Assembly (NCBI GenBank): GCA_011392765.1
Contig: WYCW01000004.1
Location: 172,038 to 236,037, forward strand
Direction of reading: 5' to 3'
Source: Candidatus Thiosymbion ectosymbiont of Catanema sp. Cochon2018
Lineage (GTDB): Bacteria > Pseudomonadota > Gammaproteobacteria > Chromatiales > Chromatiaceae
DNA: 64,000 nt
Of this stretch, positions 1 to 8,424 are shown one piece after another (the first letter of the stretch is position 1; every line of letters begins with the position of its first letter). The notes beneath the pieces were generated by a model, which ran no database searches, was not told the origin of the DNA, and saw only the letters and a list, made by a program, of their open reading frames with translations. The position numbers and the translations under genes were made by a program.

Positions 1-145
1 CTTTCTCGGAATAATCCTGGATAAACGTTTTGCCCTCACAGGCCTGTTCTTTGCAAATAAAACGCTGCTTGCCATTGCTGGTGTTGCCATGTTTAGTAAC
101 ATCAATACCATTGCAGACAGGGCATTTTACGGGTAGTAATACCAT
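1..145 (-). CDS. IS1-type InsA, N-terminal part (runs off window)
   Basis: The first 48 residues of an InsA-like zinc-binding/helix-turn-helix protein are encoded here, identical to the start of the 95-residue protein at 20885-21172. The cysteine pairs (CPVC near the start, then C-x4-C) fit the InsA zinc ribbon that helps bind IS ends. The gene continues beyond position 1. It probably belongs to a complete element, but that cannot be seen here. Confidence 0.8.
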   Translation of the reverse strand, partial: MVLLPVKCPVCNGIDVTKHGNTSNGKQRFICKEQACEGKTFIQDYSEK

Positions 146-243
146 AAGAGTTTCCTCGGTAAAATTTTGTTCGGTTAATAGCTTAAAGCTCAGGTAATTA
201 TATCAAGTGATTTATAATTAAGCAACAAAGTAATAACACTACC
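1..243 (-). mobile_element. Partial IS1-type element (right end)
   Basis: This stretch is the same sequence as 21028-21270, the right part of the complete IS1-type element further along the window. It ends in the same terminal inverted repeat (TAACACTACC at 234-243). The rest of the element lies off the left edge of the window. At its inner boundary it cuts directly into an IS5-type transposase reading frame, so it inserted into an older element. Confidence 0.9.
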
Positions 244-452
244 CGCACCGTGGTCGCATCCGGAACCGCGTCCTCAAGACCCAATCCGAGAAAACGCGCA
301 AACGAGAGCCGGTCGCGGATCTGATCTTCCACCTGCTCGTCAGCCAGGTTGTACAGCGTTCGCAAAAAAGGTGCCCTATACACGGATTTTCCGTCACGAT
401 GCCGGTCGCTCGCGTCCTCGCATCCGTCAGTAATTGGCGGTTCGATCGACAC
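244..452 (-). pseudogene. IS5-family transposase N-terminal fragment
   Basis: The minus-strand translation contains YNLADEQVEDQIRDRLSF followed by RFLGLGLEDAVPDATT. This is the conserved N-terminal domain (DUF772 type) of IS5-family transposases. The frame is cut after about 70 residues by the end of the IS1-type element at 243, and the last 14 codons of the open frame belong to that element. The DDE catalytic domain is absent, so this is a dead remnant. Upstream TIRs were not identified. Confidence 0.75.
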
Positions 453-454
453 AC

Positions 455-930
455 AGCTCAGGACAATTTATATGAATTCGTGATTGGGTCATACATGAGT
501 GAGTCTACTGATTCCCCCTTGCCTCCGTTCAATACAGTGGTAAAAAACTTTATTTCACAGTATCATTGGTTTTTTCGTAAAAAACGCCATGGGTATTTCC
601 AACATTCTCCCCATCTGTAAAATCAAAAGTAGCACTAATAGTCTTTGTTAGACTCCATCCAAACACAAGCATGTTTGAATATATATAGTTTAACACATGA
701 ATCCTAATGTTGCATAGTTGTCAAGTCCCGGATTTTTACCTACGCAGCACCAGGTATCCTGGAACCAAGCTTAGCTCGTCACCTGCCCGTCATATCTTGC
801 TGTTATTGTCCCCTTATGATTTCCTCGGTGTTCAAGGCATACTGCATTTCGCATGTGCCTGCGCGTTTCCGGCCCATGGGGACCTTTGTGTGAACCGCTC
901 TTTCACCTTTCGACCTTCAAGGAGCAATCG
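455..930. other. Gene-free AT-richer stretch
   Basis: No convincing gene is seen. A possible 42-codon frame starting at 495 has no recognisable ribosome binding site or family resemblance. The segment is noticeably AT-richer than the flanking genes and probably holds the promoter of the symporter gene that begins at 931, but no clear -35/-10 pair could be fixed by eye. Confidence 0.4.
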
Positions 931-2095
931 ATGTCGCTAGCCGTTGCCGAAGATAACAAGACCACTACTTCGTCCCATTGGCCCCAGTGGTTGATGATCG
1001 CCGCACTGGTTTATTTGCTGCTCGTGGCCGTGGCAACTATCGGTAGCGGCTTCAAGGCCGCCGCCGGGGATCAGGCGAAGGAACTCTTCGCATTCGCCAG
1101 CAACCCCATCACGGCCGTGATCATCGGGACCGTCGCCACGGCTCTTATTCAGTCGTCCAGCACCGTCACCTCCATCATCGTGGGCCTGGTCGCAGGCGGG
1201 TTGCCGGTCTCTATCGCCATCCCCATGGTGATGGGCGCCAATATGGGTACGACCATTACCAATACTATCGTCAGCCTGGGCCATGTGCGTCGAGGGGAGG
1301 AGTTCCGACGCGCCTTCGCCGCCGCGACCCGTTCACGATTTCTTCAATCTGTTCAGTATAGTGATCTTCCTGCCCTTAGAAATCATGTTCGGGTTCCTGC
1401 AGAAGATCGGCGAATATCTTGCGGGCTTTATGCTGGGTGGGGACTCGATGTCGATGAAGGGGTTCAATTTCATCAAGCCGTTGGTAAAACCGCCGGTAGC
1501 CATGCTGAAGGATACCTTCGCCGGTCTCGGGCTGTCCGAGACGGTCGCCGGGATTGTCCTGATCGTACTCGGGATCGCAATGATCTTCTTCGTCATCACC
1601 TACATCGGTAAGCTGCTCAAGGTCCTGATGGTCGGACGCGCCAAGGAGATTCTGCACAGCGCGGTCGGACGCGGTCCCCTGTCCGGGATCTTTTCCGGTA
1701 CCGCCGTTACCGTGCTCGTGCAGTCCTCGTCCACCACCACGAGTCTCGTCGTGCCCCTGGCGGGCACCGGTGTCTTCAGCCTGAAGCAGGTCTATCCCTT
1801 CACCCTCGGTGCCAATATCGGGACCTGTATCACCGCCCTGCTCGCGGCCACCGCCATTTCCGGCGCCAATGCCGTGTTCGCACTCCAGGTTGCCCTGGTT
1901 CATCTGTCCTACAATGTGCTCGGCGTGGTCGTTATCTATGGTCTGCCGTTCCTGCGGGTCATTCCCATGCGCGCGGCCGAAGGACTGGCGGCCCTGGCGG
2001 CACGGCGGAAGCTCTATGTGGCCCTGTACATTCTTCTGGTGTTTTTCCTGATACCGGCAGTCTTGATCGGAGTGAGTCAATCCATGGGTTGGTGA
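931..2095 (+). pseudogene. Na+/Pi symporter (NptA/PF02690-like), single-base frameshift
   Basis: Two consecutive frames together encode one sodium-dependent phosphate transporter. The first half has the motif ALIQSSSTVTS and the second half VLVQSSSTTTS. These duplicated QSSS motifs are the signature of the Na/Pi cotransporter II family and line the transport path. The frame changes at the CCC run 1328-1330. Removing one C joins FAAAT directly to VHDFFNLFSIVIF, as in intact relatives. The ATG at 931 has a good Shine-Dalgarno (AAGGAG, 919-924). No C-terminal PhoU-like domain is present. The protein would be an inner-membrane phosphate importer of about 388 residues if the shift is a sequencing error. 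As written it is broken. Confidence 0.8.
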
Positions 2096-2116
2096 GCAAT
2101 CGAAGAGGATTTTGAG

Positions 2117-2368
2117 ATGAACGCAATCGGCAGCCGTAAGCAATTACTGGAAGACAAGATTTGCGAGCTGGAAACGACTCTGAGCGCGCTGAAGGCCCAG
2201 CTGCAACGAGAGTACGAGAATGAGCAACACGCAGCCATCGACAAGCTGGAGGAATACTTGGACGAGCTCGATAACAAGCACACCAGCCTGCAGGATTTCT
2301 GGAAGATCCTGCGCGACGAGATCATCTCCCTGTTTTCCGGCAATTCATCGCACGCTAAGGAGGATTGA
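2117..2368 (+). CDS. Small predicted coiled-coil protein
   Basis: An 83-residue acidic protein dominated by heptad-like leucine spacing (LLEDKICELETTLSALKAQL, then LEEYLDELDNK), so a coiled coil is likely. There is no signal peptide or known domain. It begins 21 bases after the Na/Pi symporter and stops one base before the next gene, so the three genes are probably co-transcribed. Its function is not recognised. A regulatory or assembly role beside the transporter would be speculation. Confidence 0.65.
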   Translation: MNAIGSRKQLLEDKICELETTLSALKAQLQREYENEQHAAIDKLEEYLDELDNKHTSLQDFWKILRDEIISLFSGNSSHAKED

Positions 2369-2369
2369 C

Positions 2370-2849
2370 ATGCCGCGCCGATTGCAACGACTGTCCTGGT
2401 GGATTGCCCTGATTCTGGCCCATGCCGCAGCGGCCGGAGAGCAGAAGCCGATCGAGCTGAGCGCGGTACCGGATGCAATCCTCGCCGTCACCCGGGAAAA
2501 GCTACCGGACACCCGGCTGGTCAGTGCCAACACTGAAACCGAGGTGAACGGGGAATACCTGTATGAAATTCAGGGCTTGCTCCCGGACGGGCGCAAGGTC
2601 GAATTCGATATCTATCCGGACCAGAGAATCCAGGAGATCGAAATCGAGTTTACGCGCGATATGGTCCCCGGTGCTGTCCTCAAGGCAATCGAGCGCAAGC
2701 TGCCCGGTTTCGAGCCCGAGTTTATCGAGGCGAGTCATTCGCGTAGCCTCAAGGTAGTCCGCTACGAGTTCGTCGGCAAACTGGGAGACAATGAGCTGGA
2801 CATCGATGTCTCCGCGGATGGTCGTAACATCGAAGTCGCCGATCAGTAA
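2370..2849 (+). CDS. PepSY-like periplasmic protein
   Basis: This 159-residue protein has a typical N-terminal signal peptide (basic start, hydrophobic core, cleavage near AAAAGEQ). Two repeats follow of the form PDAILAVTREKLPDT...YLYEIQGLLPDGRKVEFDIYP and PGAVLKAIERKLPGF...RYEFVG...ELDIDVSADG. This layout matches the PepSY-like/DUF2874 fold of periplasmic proteins. The ATG at 2370 is chosen because a strong TAAGGAGG lies at 2356-2363. It follows the coiled-coil gene with almost no gap. Molecular role unknown. Confidence 0.7.
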   Translation: MPRRLQRLSWWIALILAHAAAAGEQKPIELSAVPDAILAVTREKLPDTRLVSANTETEVNGEYLYEIQGLLPDGRKVEFDIYPDQRIQEIEIEFTRDMVPGAVLKAIERKLPGFEPEFIEASHSRSLKVVRYEFVGKLGDNELDIDVSADGRNIEVADQ

Positions 2850-2888
2850 GCGCAGGCAGGCCCGGAGTTCCAGCAACCGAGATGTTTA

Positions 2889-2947
2889 AGGAAAACTACG
2901 AATCACGCGAATGAAGATTCGTGCAGATTCGCGTGATTCGTAGTTTC
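2889..2947. repeat. Palindromic ACTACGAATCACGCGAA hairpin
   Basis: The arms GGAAAACTACGAATCACGCG and its complement CGCGTGATTCGTAGTTTTCC-like sequence flank a short core with further GATTCG symmetry, giving a long stem-loop just after the PepSY-like gene. The same module recurs inside family A repeats near 31450-31505, 39128-39250, 41285-41350 and 58445-58540. It may act as a terminator for the upstream operon. Confidence 0.8.
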
Positions 2948-2997
2948 CATAGACCGCGGCAGGCGGTTCCAAAATCTCTACACCCGCCTCACCCCTC

Positions 2998-3169
2998 AAT
3001 GCCATTAAGTTAGCTGCTGGCCGCTTGTCGTAGCCCAACACCGGTGTTGGGCACGCCCACCGTCCCTGGCGGGCTTTGCCCAACCTACGAATCGCGCCAA
3101 TCAATCCGCGAGGATTCGTGTGATTGGTGAGGTTTCCTCTCTTTTGCTGGCCGGTAACGCTTAACTTAA
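2998..3169. repeat. Family A dispersed repeat, copy 1
   Basis: It starts with AATGCCATTAAGTTAGC and ends with GGTAACGCTTAACTTAA, the inverted-end signature of family A. The middle holds the palindrome CCCAACACCGGTGTTGGG and the string TTTGCCCAACCTACGAATC. The repeat abuts the 3' end of aroB so closely that the aroB stop codon lies within its edge. Confidence 0.8.
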
Positions 3170-4257
3170 CACCCCTGGGGACAAGAGGAGACGAGCATCT
3201 CATCGAGCTTGGTGGAATCGAAATCGGCCGTGACCAGGGCCTTGCCGATGTTTTTCAGGAGCACCAGACGCAGTCGGTTATCCAGGGTTTTCTTATCCCT
3301 GGCCATCAGCTCGCGGAAACGTACCGGGCCGATCTCCGCCGGGGGGGTAACGGGAAGTCCGGCCGCAGCGATCAGGGAACGGATGCGCCGGACGGAGGCG
3401 GTATCGAGCCAATCGAGGCGGGCGGAGAGATCGGCGGCCATGCACATGCCGACCCCGACTGCCTCGCCGTGCAGCCAGGCACCGTAGCCGACGCCCGTCT
3501 CGATGGCGTGTCCGAAGGTGTGGCCCAGGTTCAGCAAGGCCCGCTCGCCGGTCTCCAACTCGTCGGCGGCGACGACCTCCGCCTTGTTGCGGCAGGAGCG
3601 TTCGATCGCATAGGTGAGCGCGTCCGTGTCCCGGGCGCGTAGCTTGTCCATGTTCGCTTCGAGCCAGGTGAAAAACTCCGGGTCCCGGATCAGACCGTAC
3701 TTGATGACCTCGGCGATACCCGCCGCCAGTTCGCGGTCCGGCAGGGTACGCAGGGTGTCCGTGTCCGCGATCACGGCGCGGGGCTGGTAGAAGGCGCCGA
3801 TCATGTTCTTGCCCAGGGCGTGGTTGACGCCGGTTTTGCCGCCGACGGAGGAGTCGACTTGGGCGAGGAGGCTGGTCGGCAGCTGGACCAGGGCGACCCC
3901 CCGTTGGTAGCAAGCCGCCGCGAAGCCGGCCAGGTCACCGATCACCCCACCGCCGAGCGCGACCAGGGTGCAGTCACGTGCATAGCGGTGGCCGAGTAGT
4001 TCATCCAGGATCCGGCCCCAGCTATCCGGGGTCTTGTACTTTTCTCCATCAGGAAGTACGACCCGCGCGGTCTGAAATGCGCCGAGCGCACGCTCCACCT
4101 GCTCCAAATAGAGGGGGGCCAGGGTGTCGTTGGTGACGACCATGACTTGCGGACCGGCGATCCGGGCAGTAAGGATCTCCGGCCGATCGATCAGTCCGGG
4201 GCCGATGTGGATGGGGTAGCTGCGGGTACCCAGGTCGACTGTGAGGATTCGGGACAT
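3166..4257 (-). CDS. aroB: 3-dehydroquinate synthase
   Basis: A 363-residue protein that converts DAHP to 3-dehydroquinate, the second step of the shikimate pathway, in the cytosol. Diagnostic blocks are visible: [18 protein letters not shown] (NAD-binding glycine-rich loop), [20 protein letters not shown], and the metal-ligand region [12 protein letters not shown] with HGEAV downstream. Length is usual for AroB. The last residues (SSCPQGC) run into repeat family A, so the natural C-terminus may have been altered slightly. It lies 14 bases downstream of aroK, the common aroK-aroB operon order. Confidence 0.96.
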   Translation of the reverse strand: MSRILTVDLGTRSYPIHIGPGLIDRPEILTARIAGPQVMVVTNDTLAPLYLEQVERALGAFQTARVVLPDGEKYKTPDSWGRILDELLGHRYARDCTLVALGGGVIGDLAGFAAACYQRGVALVQLPTSLLAQVDSSVGGKTGVNHALGKNMIGAFYQPRAVIADTDTLRTLPDRELAAGIAEVIKYGLIRDPEFFTWLEANMDKLRARDTDALTYAIERSCRNKAEVVAADELETGERALLNLGHTFGHAIETGVGYGAWLHGEAVGVGMCMAADLSARLDWLDTASVRRIRSLIAAAGLPVTPPAEIGPVRFRELMARDKKTLDNRLRLVLLKNIGKALVTADFDSTKLDEMLVSSCPQGC

Positions 4258-4271
4258 GCCCCACTGCCGAC

Positions 4272-4796
4272 TCAGGAGACGTCGGATTCGAGGCGCCGAC
4301 AGATCTCCTTGACCACCGAGGGAGAGCCTCGGCGTTCGGTGGAAACCACCATGTCAGCGACCTGGCGATACAAGGGGTCACGCTCCTCTGTGAGCTGACG
4401 CAGGCGCAGCAAAGGATCTCCGGTGTTCAGCAAGGGACGGTTCCGGTCATGGGCGGTGCGCGCATACTGTTGCTCGGGGCTACAGTGCAGATAGATAACA
4501 ACCCCGCGGGCGGTCAGGTCCCGGCGGTTGTCCGATCGGAGCACGCTGCCGCCGCCGGTCGCCATCACGATGCCGCTTTGCTCGCTCAGCTCATCGATCA
4601 CCTGCCGCTCGCGTTGCCGGAAGCCTTCTTCACCCTCGTATTCGAAGATGGTTGGAATATCGACACCGGTACGGCGTTGTATTTCCTGGTCGCTGTCCTT
4701 GAACTCGAAAGACAGGGCCGCGGCCAGCTGGCGCCCAACGGTGCTCTTACCTACCCCCATGGGACCGACGAGAAAGATATTCTTGAATCGCATCAT
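4272..4796 (-). CDS. aroK: Shikimate kinase
   Basis: A 174-residue P-loop kinase that phosphorylates shikimate at O3 using ATP. The Walker A is GPMGVGKST near residue 11, followed by the shikimate-binding [11 protein letters not shown] and the GGG loop in [10 protein letters not shown], then the LID-region arginine in NRPLL. Size and motif order are those of bacterial AroK. It heads an aroK-aroB operon. In many gammaproteobacteria pilQ lies just upstream, but here a 2OG-oxygenase-like gene does. Confidence 0.95.
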   Translation of the reverse strand: MMRFKNIFLVGPMGVGKSTVGRQLAAALSFEFKDSDQEIQRRTGVDIPTIFEYEGEEGFRQRERQVIDELSEQSGIVMATGGGSVLRSDNRRDLTARGVVIYLHCSPEQQYARTAHDRNRPLLNTGDPLLRLRQLTEERDPLYRQVADMVVSTERRGSPSVVKEICRRLESDVS

Positions 4797-4882
4797 GAGC
4801 TAAGAGTGTAAATGCATACACAAGATCCGGCAAGCAAGCTGAAGGTGGGGGAAACCATGAACGAGCCGACAACGGCGGCCCA

Positions 4883-5377
4883 CTATTCTCTCAAACCGCC
4901 CTTGAAACGCTCATCGACGAAATGAAAGAACGCCATCGTGATTTCCTGCCCCGGCTTCGGGCTGCCTTCCCGCCAATGGACCTGTTTACACCCGTAATAC
5001 ATGATGCCCTCACCGGGTCTGAGGATGTATTCCACGCCCTCCACATACAGCTGCCAGGGCGTCTCCGGGGCCGTGTCATCGATGCAGACATCGAGACTGA
5101 ATTCACACTGCGGCTTGTCCAGATGCTTCGGAAGCACCCCTTTCTTACCATAGATAGCGGTATAACAATTGGACCTTCTCAATGGAATCCCGAACATCAT
5201 CTCCGCTATCGGTAACAGTCTTTTATGGACCATGACCATCAGCGGGTCGTCATGCACGGCTACCCTTCCGAATGCTTTCTGGTAGCAAAATCCACCGTGA
5301 GTCACCTTCGCCGCCTTCAAATAAATCTGAAGGCTTGCGAGCAAATCATCCGGAATCATTTTCTCTATCCGAACCAT
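4883..5377 (-). CDS. 2OG-Fe(II) oxygenase-like protein
   Basis: A 164-residue protein with a double-stranded beta-helix pattern. KHLDKPQCEFSLDVCIDD holds an HxD pair, YILRPGEGIMYYGCKQVHWRE holds the second histidine, and a GQEITMAFFHFVD strand follows. This is the layout of prolyl-4-hydroxylase-like Fe(II)/2-oxoglutarate oxygenases. A stop codon sits two codons before the ATG, so the N-terminus is firmly placed. The protein is shorter than many relatives. Substrate unknown. A 51-codon frame overlaps its start (5365-5520). Confidence 0.65.
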   Translation of the reverse strand: MVRIEKMIPDDLLASLQIYLKAAKVTHGGFCYQKAFGRVAVHDDPLMVMVHKRLLPIAEMMFGIPLRRSNCYTAIYGKKGVLPKHLDKPQCEFSLDVCIDDTAPETPWQLYVEGVEYILRPGEGIMYYGCKQVHWREGSPKPGQEITMAFFHFVDERFKGGLRE

Positions 5378-5520
5378 ATCTTACCTGCGGGTTCAATCCG
5401 CAGGCCCTCGGGTACTATCCACCTCTCCGCCAATTCGAATCCCCCTTGGGCCAGCAGGGCCAATACCGCCGCCGGTATTGCACCCCGCAAGATGAGACCG
5501 ATTTTATGTCTGATATCCAT
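5365..5520 (-). CDS. Possible 51-residue small protein overlapping the oxygenase start
   Basis: A short frame MDIRHKIGLILRGAIPAAVL... has a hydrophobic alanine-rich segment followed by FELAERWIVPEGLRIEPAG. It ends 13 bases inside the oxygenase gene, which could give translational coupling. No clear ribosome binding site stands immediately before its ATG and no family is recognised. It could equally be the frameshifted N-terminal part of the oxygenase. Low confidence. Confidence 0.3.
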   Translation of the reverse strand: MDIRHKIGLILRGAIPAAVLALLAQGGFELAERWIVPEGLRIEPAGKIWFG

Positions 5521-5527
5521 CGCATTT

Positions 5528-5671
5528 TCCGGTTCGACTCGTATCCCTTCGAAAAGGAAGATGCCTCCTTCATAGCGCCCTTGGACCCGATAGGGCTAAC
5601 GAGGCTTCGTATCAGACCGACGAGGCGTGAATTTTTTGTACGGAAACCGGAAAACCACGAACAGAGTTGGC
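5528..5671. other. Intergenic stretch with repeat fragments
   Basis: It holds fragments of dispersed repeats: an ACGAGGCTTCG...GACCGACGAGGCGTGA piece of family B (about 5599-5630) and an ACGGAAACCGGAAAACCACGAA module also seen at 59279. No gene is supported. Confidence 0.5.
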
Positions 5672-7264
5672 CTACTCTCTTCTCGGTGTTCTCTGTATCC
5701 TCTGTGGTTCACATTTCGCAGGCCGGCAGCTGACACCACTGTTTTTACGACACCCTCGCCAGGGGAGAATCAGGGTACGTGGGTTCGCGTCCTCGTCCCA
5801 GCGGAAATGATCGGGATAGCTGTAGATCGGCAGCACCCAGCCGCCCTCGGTCACAAAGCCGGCGAGGCATTCCAGCAAGGGATCGGCCGGCAGCGGACGG
5901 GGAAAACCGGCGACGGACAGGGTCCGCCAGGGGCGGCCATCGTCACGGGAAAAATACAGCGCCTCCGCATCCGCCAGCATGATAGCATTGCCCCGCAATG
6001 ACGCAATCAGCCGGAGACAGATCCCCTCTTCCGGATCCCAAAGCCGGATGGTGCCGTCATACGAGGCGCTGGCCAGAAGAGTGCCGTCGGGGCTGAAAGC
6101 CACTGCGGTGACCGGACCCTGATGTCCCGGCAGGATGGGCAGCGGCCTACCAAAGGTGGAGTCCCACAGGCGTAGGGTTCGGTCAGCCGAGGTGCTGGCC
6201 AGAAGGACGCCGTCCGGGCTGAAAGCTACCGCGGTGACCGGCCCCTGATGTCCCGGCAAGGTGTGTAGTGGCCTGCCGGAGATGGAATCCCACAGGCGCA
6301 GGTCATTGTCGTCCGAAGCACTGGCCAGGCAGGTGCCGTCCGGGCTGAAGGCCACCGAGTTGACCCCACCTCGATGTCCCGCCAGGGTACGCAGCAGTCT
6401 GCCGGAGGTGGCGTCCCACAGGCGCAGATTATTGTCTCCCGAGGCGCTGGCCAGTCGGGTACTGTCCGGGCTGAAGGCCACTGAGTTGACCCCACCCTGA
6501 TGTCCCGCCAGGGTACACAACAGTCTGCCGGAAGCAGGGTCCCACAGGCGCAGACTATTGTCTCCCGAGGCGCTGGCCAGTCGGGTACCGTTCGGGCTGA
6601 AGGCCACCGAGTTGACCGCATCCCGATGTCCCTCCAAGGTACGCAACAGTCTGCCGGAAGCGGGGTCCCACAGGCGCGGGATCCGATCGTCCGAGGCGGA
6701 GGCAAATAGGCGGCCATCGGGGCTGAAGGCAAGGCTCCTAATCGAAGCGCCGTGCCCCTTGAGAATGCGTAGGGACTGACCGCTTGCCGGGTCCCGGAAG
6801 CGCAGGGTCTTATCCCGCGAGCCGGAGACGAGTAGGCGACCATCGGGGCTGAAGGCCACCGCGGTGACCGCACTCGCATGGCCCAGAGGGAGGACGGGTG
6901 CAAGAGGGACAGGTGGGGGCTTAGTGAGGGCCGAAGGCGGTGGCTCGAATCCATCGGGTAGCCTGGTCCCCAGAAGGCGGGCATGGACCAGTGCCTCCGG
7001 TGTCAACTCGCAGGCATCCAGTACGGCGGCGTCCAATACCGAGTGGGATAGGTCGCCGAGCCGGCTGTCCCCGAAGTCGATGCCCCGCAGCCAGGCGTGG
7101 CTGAGATCCGCATTCTTCAGATCAATGCCCTCCCCGCCGGTCCCCGACAGCTCCACCAGCCGCACTGGCTTGGCGATCGGCGCATGGGGTGGGTTGAAGC
7201 TACGGGCCAGTAGCTCCAGAGCCCGGCGGATGTCCTGCGCCGCCTGGTCGCCTTTTGCAGTCAT
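5672..7264 (-). CDS. Pentapeptide + seven-WD40 repeat protein
   Basis: This 530-residue protein begins with a short helical segment. A pentapeptide-repeat patch follows (IDLKNADLSHAWLRGIDFGDSRLGDL, about residues 48-75). Then come seven WD40 repeats of the form GHxxxVxxVAFSPDGxxLASASxDxxLRLWD (about residues 128-420), enough for one closed beta-propeller. The repeats are nearly identical in DNA, so they may recombine. The last 20 residues look like read-through into repeat DNA. It is the third gene of a KAP NTPase cluster. In such clusters WD40 propellers are candidate sensor or partner-binding modules, but this is inference. Confidence 0.8.
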   Translation of the reverse strand: MTAKGDQAAQDIRRALELLARSFNPPHAPIAKPVRLVELSGTGGEGIDLKNADLSHAWLRGIDFGDSRLGDLSHSVLDAAVLDACELTPEALVHARLLGTRLPDGFEPPPSALTKPPPVPLAPVLPLGHASAVTAVAFSPDGRLLVSGSRDKTLRFRDPASGQSLRILKGHGASIRSLAFSPDGRLFASASDDRIPRLWDPASGRLLRTLEGHRDAVNSVAFSPNGTRLASASGDNSLRLWDPASGRLLCTLAGHQGGVNSVAFSPDSTRLASASGDNNLRLWDATSGRLLRTLAGHRGGVNSVAFSPDGTCLASASDDNDLRLWDSISGRPLHTLPGHQGPVTAVAFSPDGVLLASTSADRTLRLWDSTFGRPLPILPGHQGPVTAVAFSPDGTLLASASYDGTIRLWDPEEGICLRLIASLRGNAIMLADAEALYFSRDDGRPWRTLSVAGFPRPLPADPLLECLAGFVTEGGWVLPIYSYPDHFRWDEDANPRTLILPWRGCRKNSGVSCRPAKCEPQRIQRTPRRE

Positions 7265-7287
7265 GCCGGTTTGAGTTGCTGTGTGAA

Positions 7288-7524
7288 TCTAGCGAGGCAT
7301 CACCTCAGACCGACGAGGCATGAAGGCCCCAACAGCCCCTCTCCCGTAAGGCCCCATCTCCTATGCCCAACCAACCGTTGGAGAGCTTGGGGAGGTCGGG
7401 ATCGGGATCGAAATCGGGATCGAAATCGAAATTCCGATTGCGATCCCGATCCCGATCCCGATTTGTGCACCGCATAAACTTGACTCATTGGTAAAGATTC
7501 GGGTCCCTCAAGGAATCCTAGTCA
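7288..7524. repeat. Family B' dispersed repeat inserted in the KAP cluster
   Basis: It contains the GAGGCATCACCTCAGACCGA hairpin, a hexameric run GGGATCGGGATCGAAATCGG with its complementary run of GATCCC units, and the end CTAGGATTCCTTGAGGGACC on the minus strand. Related copies lie at 18282, 35000 and, in part, 29940 and 44050. It supplies the last few codons and the stop of the neighbouring 296-residue gene. Confidence 0.75.
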
Positions 7525-8398
7525 ACAGCCGGCTCTCCTTATAGAGATCGAATAGCTGTTCGGCGCTGAGGTGGGGGGCAATCAGCTCCAGCCAGTCCAT
7601 CTGCACGAACTCGGGGACCGAACGCACCCGATCGAGCAGGGCTGAGAAGCTCGTCCGGTCCAGGATCCGGTCGGTCAGGTTGTCCGCCTCCTGCGCCAGG
7701 GCATTGCGCCAGGCAAGCGGGTCGGTGCTGAAGAGCTGGCTCAAAAAGCCGTCCGGATCGTCGAGGCTATCTGTTTCCGGCTTTAATTCCACCACATCCA
7801 GGCCCTCGGACACCGGGGCCGGTGGCTTGTCGAGACTGAAGAAGGGCGCCAACTTTTCGACCGAGGGTTGTTCGGGATCGACCAGACGCAGGGGATCGAA
7901 GTCGCTGCGCTGTTGCCGGGCGGAGCGGATCCGGGCCAGTAGGGGCTGATCGATGTGCTTGAGGCTGTAGAGGTCCCCGGCGGCAGTGGCGTTCTTCGGG
8001 CTTTCCGCAAGCTGTTCCTCGTTCGCCGCGATTTTGGCCTTGATCTCGTCCTCCAAGCGGCCTAGATCCAAGCCCTCGCCGCCGGGGGCCTGCCGCTTCC
8101 AGGCCTCCAGTTTGGCCAGGAAGACGGGGTTCCTGCGCCCGAAGCGGAACAGGTCCGGAGCCAAGAGCTGGAGGATGGTCAGGCGCAGCAGGGTGAGACG
8201 TTCGGCCCGGTCCTCCGGTATCCGACCGTTCTCCCGCGCCATCTCCAGGCAGAGTCCGTAGAGCTCCCCGACCTGGTTGAGCTTGCGCGGGACCGGCGGC
8301 ACGGTGTGGCGAATCAGAGTCCGCAGCAGGCGGCGGGTCTCGTTTTCGATGGCCTGGTCGCGGCGGGCACCGTCCGGGGCAGGATCCCGATCGGCCAT
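7508..8398 (-). CDS. Helical partner of KAP NTPase (hypothetical)
   Basis: A 296-residue, mostly helical protein. The segment VPPVPRKLNQVGELYGLC resembles the PRK(L/I)KR-type segment found downstream of the NTPase core in KAP proteins. This suggests it is a detached C-terminal half of a KAP ATPase. Other visible parts are a charged linker (LDLGRLEDEIKAKIAANEEQ) and a C-terminal block ending DWLELIAPHLSAEQLFDLYK. It starts 26 bases after the KAP gene, in a different frame. The last residues (TRIP) and stop are provided by repeat B', so a few native residues may be lost. Confidence 0.6.
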   Translation of the reverse strand: MADRDPAPDGARRDQAIENETRRLLRTLIRHTVPPVPRKLNQVGELYGLCLEMARENGRIPEDRAERLTLLRLTILQLLAPDLFRFGRRNPVFLAKLEAWKRQAPGGEGLDLGRLEDEIKAKIAANEEQLAESPKNATAAGDLYSLKHIDQPLLARIRSARQQRSDFDPLRLVDPEQPSVEKLAPFFSLDKPPAPVSEGLDVVELKPETDSLDDPDGFLSQLFSTDPLAWRNALAQEADNLTDRILDRTSFSALLDRVRSVPEFVQMDWLELIAPHLSAEQLFDLYKESRLLTRIP

Positions 8399-8424
8399 GC
8401 GAGGCTTTCATTGCCCGTTTTCAG

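Noticed and set aside
853-930. Upstream extension of the Na/Pi symporter
   Set aside because: The ATG at 931 has a strong ribosome binding site and matches the family start. The 26 added residues do not look like a leader.
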